Shown piece by piece: positions 6,329 through 13,991 of a stretch of 15,004 nucleotides of DNA; position 1 is the first letter of the stretch, and each line of letters starts with the position of its first letter. The notes below the pieces were generated by a model that did not search any database, had not been told where the DNA came from, and saw only the letters and a program-made list of their open reading frames with translations. Source of the stretch: Ruminococcus sp. UBA3800 (GTDB lineage Bacteria; Bacillota; Clostridia; Oscillospirales; Ruminococcaceae); assembly GCA_002368715.1 (NCBI GenBank), contig DFEO01000010.1, positions 1 through 15,004 on the forward strand. The letters run 5' to 3'. The translations under genes and the position numbers were made by a program.

Positions 6329-7126
6329 ATGAGCAATTCGATAATGGAAACTGACAGACAGTTTCATATCCGCACGCTGCCCGACGAGGTCGGCAGATAT
6401 GTTATCCTGGCAGGCGACCCTGCAAGGATACCTGTTATAGCTGAGTACCTTGACGATGCCGTTCAGGTCGCCTATAACAGAGAATTCAACGTGTATACGG
6501 GGACTCTGGATGGCGAGAAGGTGACAGTCTGCTCGACCGGTATAGGCGGACCTTCTGCGGCTATCGCTGTGGAGGAGCTTATAAAATGCGGAGCCGATAC
6601 CTTTATCCGTGTCGGCACCAGCGGCGGTATGGATCTTGAGGTCAGCGGCGGCGACCTTTGCATAGCAAGCGCTGCCATAAGGTCTGAGGGGACGAGCCAC
6701 GAATATCTGCCGATAGGCTTCCCTGCTGTTGCGGACTTTGAGGTCACGAGCGCTCTTGTAAAGGCGGCAGAGGCTTTGTCTGACAAAAGACTCGGGAACA
6801 GATACCATGTGGGCGTTGTCCACTCGAAGGACAGCTTTTACGGCGAGGTCGAGCCTGACGGTATGCCTGTGGGCGAGAACATAAACGAAAGGTGGAAGTC
6901 CTATCTCAAAGGCAGATGCCTGACCTCGGAAATGGAATGTGCTGCGATCTTTTCCGTCGGCATAGCAAGAGATGTGCGCTGCGGCGCTGTTATAACTGCG
7001 ATATGGAACGTGGAAAGGTCAAAGCAGGGCTGCGAGGACAATGTGGCAGAAGATACGACAAGAGGGATACTCTGTGCGCTGGATGCGCTGAGGATCCTTA
7101 TTGATAAAGACAAAAAAGGAAAGTAA
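6329..7126 (+). CDS. udp: Uridine phosphorylase (nucleoside phosphorylase NP-I family)
   Basis: The product splits uridine with phosphate into uracil and ribose-1-phosphate for pyrimidine salvage. The 265 residues compare with 253 in E. coli Udp. Visible signatures are the phosphate-site GDPARIP (near residue 29), YNREF, the very conserved VCSTGIGGPSAAIAVEEL (near 67), IRVGTSGG (near 92), the substrate-site FPAVADFEVTSALV, HVGVVHSKDSFYG and the ribose-binding SEMECAAI corresponding to E. coli EMESA. The ribosome site is weak (GAAAGAAGAG). Another ATG five codons later is possible. Its link to the NAD genes may be through ribose-phosphate supply, but that is an inference. A related nucleoside phosphorylase specificity cannot be excluded. 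Confidence 0.9.
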   Translation: MSNSIMETDRQFHIRTLPDEVGRYVILAGDPARIPVIAEYLDDAVQVAYNREFNVYTGTLDGEKVTVCSTGIGGPSAAIAVEELIKCGADTFIRVGTSGGMDLEVSGGDLCIASAAIRSEGTSHEYLPIGFPAVADFEVTSALVKAAEALSDKRLGNRYHVGVVHSKDSFYGEVEPDGMPVGENINERWKSYLKGRCLTSEMECAAIFSVGIARDVRCGAVITAIWNVERSKQGCEDNVAEDTTRGILCALDALRILIDKDKKGK

Positions 7127-7129
7127 AAT
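7101..7129 (+). promoter_or_regulatory. Possible internal promoter before the lipoprotein gene
   Basis: TTGATA (7101-7106) and TAAAAT (7124-7129) are 17 bases apart and each matches 5 of 6 consensus bases. They overlap the last codons of udp. An RNA starting near 7136 would begin within a hairpin (ACG 7132-7134 with CGT 7150-7152, CCCG 7136-7139 with CGGG 7145-7148). This would let the three envelope-side genes be transcribed without the NAD genes. Confidence 0.4.
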
Positions 7130-7169
7130 GAACGCCCCGAAAAGCGGGACGTTATGGAGGTTTGTAAAA

Positions 7170-8441
7170 ATGATAAAGAAATACTTAGCGGCAGCACTGG
7201 CACTTACTATGTGTGTCTGCTGTCTTGCTTCGTGCGCAAAATCTGACAGCAGCTCTTCAAAGAAGGACTCATCCTCATCAAAGAGCAGCTCATCATCGGC
7301 ATCAGACAGCTCCGCATCAGAGGTGCTGACTCCCGGTGCAGACCTTGTTGATGACGGCAGCAGCGAAAAGGTGCCCGAGCCCGGTCTCGTTATCGACGGC
7401 AAGGATGTGGACACTAAGGACCTTGTTATGTGTTCTATCGACGGCTATGATATCGACTTTGAAACGTTCAGATATTACTATTACTATACGCTGAACAAGT
7501 ATCAGTCGTCTTATGGTGCGACGCTGGACTCTATCAAGAGCACTGAGGGCGGCTTTGACCTGTTTATCGAGGACGTTGTGACTGCACTCAAGCAGGAGAT
7601 AGTTGCTAAGAAGCTGGCTGAGGAAAACGATATAACACTTGACGATGAGGACAAGAAGACTGTCGAGGATCAGCTGACTCAGGCAAAGGCAAATTATGAG
7701 AGCGATGAGAAATTCGCCGAGGATCTCAAGGCTAATTATCTGACAGAGGACCTCTTTAAGAAAATGCTCGAGAGCGCTGCGCTTTATCAGAAGGTGTATG
7801 ATACGCTCTTTATAAACGAAGGCAAGTATGCAACTACTAAGGAGGATTTCAAGGCTATCATTCAGGATCCCGAACAGTATTGCAGAGAGATACATATAAT
7901 GATCCCATACTATGCTCAGGTGGAGCTTGACGACAGCACAGCTGAGAGCTATGATTCGATGTCGCTGTCCGAAAAGGTATATGCAAAGCAGATGGCCTAT
8001 TATCAGCTCGACGAGGACGCTATGGCAGATGCTAAGGAGAAGGCAAAGGCTCTTGCCGAGGATCTGCTGGAACAGGCAAAGCAGACAGACGACTTCTCGA
8101 AGCTTGTTGAGAAAGAAGGCTATGACGTCGGACTGGAGGATGCTACAAACGGCTACTACATCTTCAAGGATTCCACGGGCTATCCCGAAGCTCTCGTTGA
8201 GGCTGCATTTGCACTGGATGAGAACGAGATATCCTCTGAGCTCGTAGCAGATGAGACCTATGGCTATTTCATCATACAGCGTCTGCCGATCGATATGGAC
8301 TATGTGGAAAAAAATATCGATAGTCTTGTCAACGCATACGATGCGCCTAAGGTCGAGCAAGTGTATAAGGAATACATAGACGGTATGAAGGTGACTTACT
8401 TCGATCAGTGGGACAAGCTGACTGCCGACAGTATATCCTGA
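7170..8441 (+). CDS. Surface lipoprotein with divergent parvulin (PrsA/SurA-like) domain
   Basis: This 423-residue protein is predicted to be a membrane-anchored extracytoplasmic foldase or chaperone. The start at 7170 is chosen because GGAGG (7156-7160) precedes it by 9 bases and a lipoprotein signal begins there; the longer in-frame extension into udp has no signal logic. Lys3-Lys4, a hydrophobic core and the lipobox LASC place the lipidated Cys at residue 22. A Ser/Lys/Asp-rich linker (about 25-53) follows, then a helical SurA-N-like region and a PPIC-type domain at about 240-372. That domain has the family's first His (His242 in IHIMIP), but the second, usually in GYHII, is Phe367 (GYFIIQRL), and the GGxLG segment is not recognisable. 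Isomerase activity may therefore be lost, leaving a chaperone role. Confidence 0.85.
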   Translation: MIKKYLAAALALTMCVCCLASCAKSDSSSSKKDSSSSKSSSSSASDSSASEVLTPGADLVDDGSSEKVPEPGLVIDGKDVDTKDLVMCSIDGYDIDFETFRYYYYYTLNKYQSSYGATLDSIKSTEGGFDLFIEDVVTALKQEIVAKKLAEENDITLDDEDKKTVEDQLTQAKANYESDEKFAEDLKANYLTEDLFKKMLESAALYQKVYDTLFINEGKYATTKEDFKAIIQDPEQYCREIHIMIPYYAQVELDDSTAESYDSMSLSEKVYAKQMAYYQLDEDAMADAKEKAKALAEDLLEQAKQTDDFSKLVEKEGYDVGLEDATNGYYIFKDSTGYPEALVEAAFALDENEISSELVADETYGYFIIQRLPIDMDYVEKNIDSLVNAYDAPKVEQVYKEYIDGMKVTYFDQWDKLTADSIS

Positions 8442-8443
8442 TC

Positions 8444-9193
8444 GTGGATAAGCTGAGGTTTCTCGAGGCCTGCGAACAGACTGTCGGAGCACAGAGAGAA
8501 CGTGCCGGTATAGGCACTCTCGGTGAAAAAACGCTCCACGCTGTTTTAAAGCGCTATTTTGAACCACACACCGACAGTCAGGAAGTGAAGGTCGGCGGCT
8601 TTGTGGCAGATATCTGCGGCGAGAACGGGATAATCGAGATACAGACAAGACAGCTTTTTCGCCTGGTGAAAAAGCTTGAGACCTTTCTTGAATACAGCGA
8701 TGTGACGGTGGTCTATCCGGTGTTTCCGTTAAGGTATGTAAGGTGGCTCGACCCGCAGACAGGTGAGCTGAGCGAACGTCACAAAAGCCCCCGAAAAGAA
8801 AGCATTCACAGCATATTCAGAGAGATATACGGCATCAAGTATGCGCTTGATAATCCCCGTTTCAAGCTTTGTGTGATGATGATCGAGGCCGAGGATATAA
8901 GATATCTGAACGGCCGTGACAAAAGCCGCAAAAGAGGGTCATCGAGGTGTGACAGGCTGCCTCTGGCGCTTATGGATGAGGTGTGGTTTGAAAGACCCGA
9001 GGACTACCGTGCGGTCATCCCCGAAGGACTGGGCGAAAGGTTCGGTGCGGGGGAATATGCAAAGGCTTGCAGGATAAGCATTGATGATGCCAGGTGCGAG
9101 CTTAATGTGCTGTGCTATCTGGGGCTTTGCAGAGTGGCCGGGAAAAACGGCCGTACTAATATTTATGCGATCAACTCCGAAAGGAAAATATAA
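8444..9193 (+). CDS. Unknown protein, candidate PD-(D/E)XK-like fold plus C-terminal winged helix
   Basis: I do not recognise this 249-residue protein by name. Near its N-terminus it has an ordered set typical of PD-(D/E)XK nuclease-fold proteins: Glu28 in a helix (GTLGEKTLH), Asp56 at a strand end (GGFVADI), then Glu65-Ile-Gln67 in the next strand (GIIEIQTR), followed by an amphipathic helix and the strand VTVVYPV. Gln in place of the usual Lys is known in some members. A basic stretch (GRDKSRKRGSSR) lies mid-protein. The last 45 residues look like a winged helix: EYAKACRIS, a helix with LNVLCYLGLC, and the wing RVAGKNGRTNIYAI. No signal peptide is seen. The GTG start at 8444 lies 2 bases after the previous stop, implying translational coupling; an earlier GTG at 8408 would overlap the upstream gene. 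The fold and DNA binding are inferences. Confidence 0.75.
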   Translation: MDKLRFLEACEQTVGAQRERAGIGTLGEKTLHAVLKRYFEPHTDSQEVKVGGFVADICGENGIIEIQTRQLFRLVKKLETFLEYSDVTVVYPVFPLRYVRWLDPQTGELSERHKSPRKESIHSIFREIYGIKYALDNPRFKLCVMMIEAEDIRYLNGRDKSRKRGSSRCDRLPLALMDEVWFERPEDYRAVIPEGLGERFGAGEYAKACRISIDDARCELNVLCYLGLCRVAGKNGRTNIYAINSERKI

Positions 9194-10588
9194 ATGAAAA
9201 AACTTAAAAGGACCCTGTGCTGCCTGTTATGTGCGGTGCTGATGATCCCGAGCGTGGGAGCACAGGCGTTTAATTTTACGCCCAAAAGAGATGAAAACGG
9301 CGATGGTAAACAGGAAGAGATGACGATCTTCTCAGAGGCCGTTTATATGGAGGATATGAACACGGGTGAGCCTGTGGTCGAGATAAATGCCGATGAGGAA
9401 CGCTCGCCTGCTTCGCTGACCAAGATAATGACCGCTATCGTGCTGCTGGACGAGTTCTCGGGCGATGCCGAGCTTATGAAGAGCACCTATTACAGTGCAG
9501 GGTCGGAGGCTTTTGACGAGCTTTATGATACAGGAGCATCAACGGCCGATATCCAGCCCGGTGAAGAGGTGAACTGCTATGACCTTCTGGCAGCACTGAT
9601 GCTTCCTTCCTCCTGCGAGGCTGCAAACATTATTGCTCTTAATATCTCGGACTCCATAAACGGGTTTTGTGAACTGATGAACAAGAAGGCCGAGGAGCTT
9701 GATATGAAGCACTCGCACTTTTCAAACACTCACGGGCTTTTTACCGGACAGAATTATTCGAGCTGCCGTGACATTGCAAAGGCCTGCAAATATGCGATGA
9801 CAAAGTATCCTGTGTTCGCTGAGATAGTTGCTATGCCCGAATACACGATGTCTCCGACGGATATTCACCCAGAGGGCACGGACATTTACAACACCAACCT
9901 TCTTGTGTCACCGAACTATGATTACTATTATGACACGGTCAAGGGCATAAAGACAGGCACACTGGATGCCGCAGGACGCTGTCTTGCAAGCTGCTGCGAG
10001 GAGGACGGCATATCATATCTGACAGTGACTATGGGCGCACCTATGGAGAAGCAGCCTGCCGAGATAGCCAAGGGCGAGGAAAATCCCGGCTCGCTCTATG
10101 ACGAGGACGTTGTCTACTACAATCTGCTGGACCATATCCACCTTTATGACTGGGCATATTCGAGCCTTGTGATGACGGATTTCATTGACGCCAACAGCGA
10201 GCTGACCGAAGCCAAGGTGGCTTACGGCGACGGCAAGGACTATGCGAACCTGAAGCCTAAAAACGGGTTTTCAAGGCTCTGGCCTGCGGATGTGAAGCTA
10301 AAGGAGATCGAAAAAAAGATAACGGTATATGATAACATCATAGCGCCTGTAAAGGCAGGAGATGTTCTGGGCAAGCTGGAGCTGACTTACAAAGGGCAGA
10401 ACATTGCGACTATCGACCTTGTTTCGACGACCGAGGTAGAACGCTCGGGAGTGAAGGAAAAGACAAAGATCGCAAAGTCTTATTTCGGCTCAAAGGTGTT
10501 CAAGATAACGTCGGCTATCGTGCTTGTGCTGGTATCGGCATATGTTATCATACACGTTGTTATAGCACAGAAAAAATATCTGAAATAG
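9194..10588 (+). CDS. D-alanyl-D-alanine carboxypeptidase (peptidase S11), with unusual SxN motif
   Basis: The enzyme removes the terminal D-Ala from peptidoglycan pentapeptides outside the membrane. The 464 residues begin with a signal peptide (MKKLKRTLCCLL, likely cleaved after VGAQA). The nucleophile motif is Ser74-Leu-Thr-Lys77 and the third motif is Lys253-Thr-Gly255 (GIKTGTLDAAG). The second motif, normally Ser-x-Asn, reads Ser139-Ser140-Cys141-Glu in LMLPSSCEAA, so Asn is replaced by Cys. A beta-rich C-terminal domain (about 330-430) and a hydrophobic segment (about 437-458) ending QKKYLK form a membrane anchor, as in PBP5/DacF-type enzymes. The ATG abuts the previous stop with no gap, and its ribosome site AAGGA (9181-9185) is inside the preceding gene. 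It ends the cluster, 2 bases before the terminator stem. Confidence 0.9.
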   Translation: MKKLKRTLCCLLCAVLMIPSVGAQAFNFTPKRDENGDGKQEEMTIFSEAVYMEDMNTGEPVVEINADEERSPASLTKIMTAIVLLDEFSGDAELMKSTYYSAGSEAFDELYDTGASTADIQPGEEVNCYDLLAALMLPSSCEAANIIALNISDSINGFCELMNKKAEELDMKHSHFSNTHGLFTGQNYSSCRDIAKACKYAMTKYPVFAEIVAMPEYTMSPTDIHPEGTDIYNTNLLVSPNYDYYYDTVKGIKTGTLDAAGRCLASCCEEDGISYLTVTMGAPMEKQPAEIAKGEENPGSLYDEDVVYYNLLDHIHLYDWAYSSLVMTDFIDANSELTEAKVAYGDGKDYANLKPKNGFSRLWPADVKLKEIEKKITVYDNIIAPVKAGDVLGKLELTYKGQNIATIDLVSTTEVERSGVKEKTKIAKSYFGSKVFKITSAIVLVLVSAYVIIHVVIAQKKYLK

Positions 10589-10590
10589 AT

Positions 10591-10625
10591 AAAGGTCACA
10601 CGCTTTCTTCTGCGTGTGACCTTTT
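10591..10625. terminator. Bidirectional terminator between the carboxypeptidase and the permease
   Basis: A 10-bp GC-containing stem (GGTCACACGC 10594-10603 with GCGTGTGACC 10612-10621) is extended by AAA/TTT pairs and closes an eight-base loop. TTTT follows on the plus strand and, read from the minus strand, the stem is also followed by TTTA. It therefore serves both the nad cluster and the convergent permease gene, whose stop is at 10650. Confidence 0.88.
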
Positions 10626-10649
10626 GATTTATCGGTTGTTTTGTACTTC

Positions 10650-11969
10650 TCAGTTGTCATCCTCATCGTCCGGATCAGTGTCCTCCTCGGCTTTTTCAAG
10701 GTTGACCTCATTGACCTCATCACTGGACGGGATAACTATCTTGTCAAGCTCTTCGAGTGTAAGCGGTTTTCGCTTTTCAGGCTTCTTATAAAGATGCTCG
10801 ACATCCGCCATATAATACTCCGTGTCCACCGGAAGCTTCTTTCTCTTGAGCCTGCCCTCGACAAACTCTCTTGTGAAGCTGTAAATAAGAGCAAACGTAG
10901 GAACAGCGATGACCATTCCCGGGAAGCCCCAGAGTCCTCCGAAGAAAAGGATAGACACCAGCACCCAGAATCCCGGAAGTCCCGTAGAATCGCCAAGTAT
11001 CTTTGGGCCGAGCACGTTTCCGTCAAACTGCTGGAGTATAACTATAAAGATAAGAAGTATCAGTGCCTTCTGAGGACTTACAATGACCATAAACAGCGTC
11101 GAAGGCACAGCTCCGATTATCGGACCAAAAAACGGGATGATATTGGTGACACCGATAATAACGCTTATCATCAGGTTGTAAGGCATATTCATAAGTGTCA
11201 GACATACAAAGCAGATGCACCCGATTATCATCGAGTCGATGATCTTGCCGACAAGAAAGCCCGAGAACACCTTGTTTATCCTTGCTGCCAGACTCATTAT
11301 CCTGTCGCAGGTCTTTTTCTTTGTCACAGAAATGACAAGCTTTTTTAGCTGTGCTATGAACTTTTCCTTTCCGAAAAGCAGATAGATCGAAACAAAGAAA
11401 CCAATAACAAAGTCCTTTACAAATGTAACAAACCCCCATGCACCTGACAGGATATTGTCAAACATCGGTTCGAAACGGTCGTAAAGCGTGTCAAAGTCTG
11501 TCGTCAGTTCATGGAACTTGTCCAGCACGACCTTTTTCGCCTGGGGGTTGCTCCTGAACAGCCTGTTGACCCAGGCCTGGATCTTGTCACTTATATCTCC
11601 CCAGTTTTTGAAGATCTCCTTTATGGAGTTTATAAGCTCCGGCACAACTATCCAGATAAGGCCTGCTACCACTCCGAGGAACACGAGCGACGCTACTATT
11701 ATCGAGATCGCCCGCAGGACATTTGAGTGTTCTTCCTTCTTATAGATCCGTTTTCGCACCAGCTTTTCAAAGCCCATCATTATCGGGTTCATCAGAAAGG
11801 CGATTATAAGCCCCCAGATGACCGACGACATTGCGCCCACAAGCGTTGAAAACAGCTTCGCTATGGTGCCGATCTTCAGCATAGCAACGATCAGCAGCAC
11901 ATTGACGGCTATGACCGCCGCCGCATAGAACGCTATGGTCGTGTATTTTCGGTTAGCTCTTATTTTCAT
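10650..11969 (-). CDS. AI-2E family transporter (polytopic membrane permease)
   Basis: This 439-residue integral membrane protein belongs to the AI-2E_transporter (PerM/YtvI-like) family, about eight transmembrane segments long. Members export autoinducer-2 in a few species and act in Na+/H+ or stress physiology in others, so the substrate here is unknown. Visible family traits are paired N-terminal membrane segments (YAAAVIAVNVLLIVAML, then MSSVIWGLIIAFLMNP), a soluble helical section around residues 95-160, and the conserved C-terminal core MISVIIGVTNIIPFFGPIIG, then QQFDGNVLGPKILG and GFPGMVIAVP. The tail is very acidic (DTDPDDEDDN). An upstream TTG at 11993 extends the frame, but AAGGGGA placed about 7 bases before the ATG at 11969 decides the start. 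It is a single gene, convergent with the nad cluster. Confidence 0.92.
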   Translation of the reverse strand: MKIRANRKYTTIAFYAAAVIAVNVLLIVAMLKIGTIAKLFSTLVGAMSSVIWGLIIAFLMNPIMMGFEKLVRKRIYKKEEHSNVLRAISIIVASLVFLGVVAGLIWIVVPELINSIKEIFKNWGDISDKIQAWVNRLFRSNPQAKKVVLDKFHELTTDFDTLYDRFEPMFDNILSGAWGFVTFVKDFVIGFFVSIYLLFGKEKFIAQLKKLVISVTKKKTCDRIMSLAARINKVFSGFLVGKIIDSMIIGCICFVCLTLMNMPYNLMISVIIGVTNIIPFFGPIIGAVPSTLFMVIVSPQKALILLIFIVILQQFDGNVLGPKILGDSTGLPGFWVLVSILFFGGLWGFPGMVIAVPTFALIYSFTREFVEGRLKRKKLPVDTEYYMADVEHLYKKPEKRKPLTLEELDKIVIPSSDEVNEVNLEKAEEDTDPDDEDDN

Positions 11970-12022
11970 AGGCTTTCCCCTTTTTCTGTACAAATAAATG
12001 TACGTTTGATATGCTTATATTT

Positions 12023-12051
12023 ATTATACATCATTTTATCCTTAAATGCAA
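12023..12051 (-). promoter_or_regulatory. Possible promoter of the AI-2E family permease
   Basis: On the minus strand a perfect TATAAT (12028 to 12023) lies 54 bases before the permease start. The hexamer 17 bases upstream of it is TTGCAT, matching TTGACA at only 3 of 6 positions. A short inverted repeat (GTACA 11988-11992, TGTAC 11999-12003) lies in the resulting leader. The rest of 12052-12144 is AT-rich, with the heptamer ATGCAAT at 12046 and 12081, and holds nothing else I can name. Confidence 0.4.
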
Positions 12052-12144
12052 TGTTTTTGAAGAAATTTATCCCACATTTTATGCAATTTATAGTTTAGAA
12101 ATACATTATTTACTTTAAATTCATTAAAATACTGTTTGCGACCC

Positions 12145-12173
12145 TTGACAAACGGGGTAAAACAGAATATAAT
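12145..12173 (+). promoter_or_regulatory. trpE-trpS promoter, consensus sigma-A
   Basis: TTGACA (12145-12150) and TATAAT (12168-12173) are 17 bases apart, a full match. Initiation near 12180 places the whole T-box leader on the transcript. Confidence 0.88.
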
Positions 12174-12184
12174 GTAAAAGAATT

Positions 12185-12482
12185 AAATATTCTAAATCCT
12201 ATGAGCAAAAGTAAGTAGCTTTGAAGGATGCTTTCAGAGAGTGCGTGGATGGTGTGAACGCACAGCGGGTGTCAGAGTGAATGGATTTGTGAGGAGCGGT
12301 GTGAAAGAGAGATCGAGTATCACTTGCCGAGTTTCCTGCGTTAGTGGACAGGATATTGATTTTGAGGAAGTGCATTCCGATAATGCGTATCTGTGAGCCG
12401 ACAGACAACTGTCGGGAATTTGGGTGGCACCACGGTTCTATCGTCCCAAGCTGAAAAGCTTTGAGACAATAGAACTTTTTTT
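12185..12482 (+). promoter_or_regulatory. T-box leader specific for tRNA-Trp
   Basis: This RNA leader binds uncharged tRNA-Trp and then prevents its own terminator from forming. The invariant T-box is TGGGTGGCACCACGG at 12421-12435, whose TGGC pairs with the free tRNA acceptor end. Stem I carries an AGTA box (near 12209), the AGAGAG region (12236-12241) and a distal hairpin GTGCGT/ACGCAC with GGATGGTGTGA. The specifier is TGG at 12282-12284 in the context GTGAATGGATT, the single Trp codon, which agrees with trpE and trpS downstream. Stem III is a perfect CCGACAG-ACAA-CTGTCGG (12398-12415). The left edge is approximate. Confidence 0.92.
12435..12482 (+). terminator. T-box regulated terminator
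   Basis: The strand from GTTCTAT (12435 on) pairs with ATAGAAC (ending 12475), with further AAGCT/AGCTT pairs around a GAAA loop, and is followed by seven T residues (12476-12482). Its 5' arm abuts and competes with the T-box bulge pairing, the usual antiterminator/terminator exclusion. Confidence 0.9.
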
Positions 12483-12515
12483 ATTGCCGTTTTTAGTACC
12501 AAGGAGGTAAATCTT

Positions 12516-13991
12516 ATGCTGTATCCGAAGATCGAAGAAGTGAAAAAACTGCTGGACAAATATGAAACGGTCCCTGTGTTCTATGAGCTGCTTATGGACG
12601 CATTTACACCAGTTCAGCTGTTCAACTGTCTGCACGAGGTATATGATGACTGCTTCATTCTGGAGTCGGTCGATAATAAGGACAAATGGGGCAGATATTC
12701 TTATGTGGGGATAGATCCTACTGAGGAATACATCCTGAAGGATCATGTGCTGACAGTGAAGAGAAAGGGGCAGGCTGACGAAAGGATAGACAATGCCGAC
12801 CCGGTGGCATATCTTACCGAGGTGGCCAGAGCTCACCGCTCGCCCAGGTTCAACAGCTATCCAAAGCTGACAGGCGGACTTATAGGATACTTCGCTTACG
12901 ATATGATAAGATACTATGAAAAGACACTGACGAATGTGCCGAAGGATGACCTGGGACTTGCGGATGCTGACCTGCATCTGTTTGAAACACTGGTGGCGTA
13001 TGACCACCTTTCAAACAAGGCCGTTATCATCCAGAACGTGAATAAGAGCGATGACATTGATGCAAAATATGAAGCTCTTGAGAAAAGAGCGAATGAGATA
13101 ACCGACACTCTCAGAAATTATGTTCCTGCGCTGAGAACTGCGAAAAAGCTTGAGGAAAGCACCGAGGTGAGGTCGAACATCACTAAGGAACAGTATATGG
13201 AAAACGTTAAGAAGGCCAAGGAGTATATCAGGGACGGCGAGATATTCCAGGTGGTGCCGTCACAGAGGTTCGAGATAGACTCCCCTCCAGACAGCTTTGA
13301 TGTGTACAGGATGCTTCGCTCCACAAACCCGTCACCCTATCTTTTCTACTTCAAGCACAACGACTACGCTGTGGCAGGCTCGTCCCCAGAGATGCTGGTC
13401 AGTGTCGAACAGGGAGATGTTATAACAAGACCTATCGCAGGAACGATAAAGAGGGGCATGACTCACGATGAGGATATCGAAAACGAGAGAAAGCTCCTTG
13501 ACGACCCGAAAGAAAGAGCCGAGCACACGATGCTTGTAGACCTTGGAAGAAACGATATAGGCAAGGTGTCAAAGTTCGGCAGCGTTGAGGTAACTGATTA
13601 TATGCTGGTCGAGAGATACTCGAAGGTGATGCATCTGGTATCGAACGTAAAGGGTAAGCTCCGTGATGACAAGACAGCACTGGACGCTCTTATGGCCGTG
13701 CTTCCGGCAGGAACGCTTTCGGGAGCTCCGAAGGTAAGGGCTATGGAGATAATCGACGAGCTTGAAACGACAAAGAGAGGTCTTTACGGCGGAACAGTCG
13801 GATATATCGCATTTGACGGCTCGGTGGATATGTGTATAGCTATCAGAACGGTGCTGTTCAAAAACGGCAAGGCTTATGTTCAGGCAGGCGGCGGCGTTGT
13901 GGCCGACTCCGATCCCGAGGCGGAATATGAGGAGTCCTGCAACAAGGCTATGGCCGTTATAAACGCAGTAAAAGAAGCTTCCAAGCTTTGA
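12516..13991 (+). CDS. trpE: Anthranilate synthase component I TrpE
   Basis: TrpE, with the glutaminase TrpG, converts chorismate and glutamine to anthranilate, the committed step of tryptophan synthesis. The 491 residues are full length. The N-terminal domain holds Leu49-Glu50-Ser51 (FILESVD), the site that binds tryptophan for feedback inhibition and that separates TrpE from most PabB proteins. The chorismate-binding domain (about 220-485) shows IFQVVPSQRF, RPIAGTIKRG, GRNDIGKVS, SGAPKVRAMEIIDELE (Gly403 onward), DMCIAIRT and AGGGVVADSDPEAEYEE. AAGGAGGT (12501-12508) is 7 bases before ATG. The Trp T-box upstream supports TrpE over PabB. The next gene is trpS rather than trpG; the partner and later enzymes must be encoded elsewhere. 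Confidence 0.95.
   Translation: MLYPKIEEVKKLLDKYETVPVFYELLMDAFTPVQLFNCLHEVYDDCFILESVDNKDKWGRYSYVGIDPTEEYILKDHVLTVKRKGQADERIDNADPVAYLTEVARAHRSPRFNSYPKLTGGLIGYFAYDMIRYYEKTLTNVPKDDLGLADADLHLFETLVAYDHLSNKAVIIQNVNKSDDIDAKYEALEKRANEITDTLRNYVPALRTAKKLEESTEVRSNITKEQYMENVKKAKEYIRDGEIFQVVPSQRFEIDSPPDSFDVYRMLRSTNPSPYLFYFKHNDYAVAGSSPEMLVSVEQGDVITRPIAGTIKRGMTHDEDIENERKLLDDPKERAEHTMLVDLGRNDIGKVSKFGSVEVTDYMLVERYSKVMHLVSNVKGKLRDDKTALDALMAVLPAGTLSGAPKVRAMEIIDELETTKRGLYGGTVGYIAFDGSVDMCIAIRTVLFKNGKAYVQAGGGVVADSDPEAEYEESCNKAMAVINAVKEASKL

Noticed and set aside
7317..8648. Long open frame of 443 codons on the minus strand across the lipoprotein gene
   Set aside because: It is antisense to a lipoprotein with a clean ribosome site, lipobox and parvulin-like domain. 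Its translation is low-information and has no recognisable motif.
10641..11348. Open frame of 235 codons on the plus strand opposite the AI-2E family permease
   Set aside because: The opposite strand encodes a well-conserved membrane protein, and the plus-strand product is a charged sequence without domains or a ribosome site.
12516..13991. Reading trpE as aminodeoxychorismate synthase pabB
   Set aside because: The tryptophan-binding LES motif is present and the leader is a T-box with a TGG specifier.
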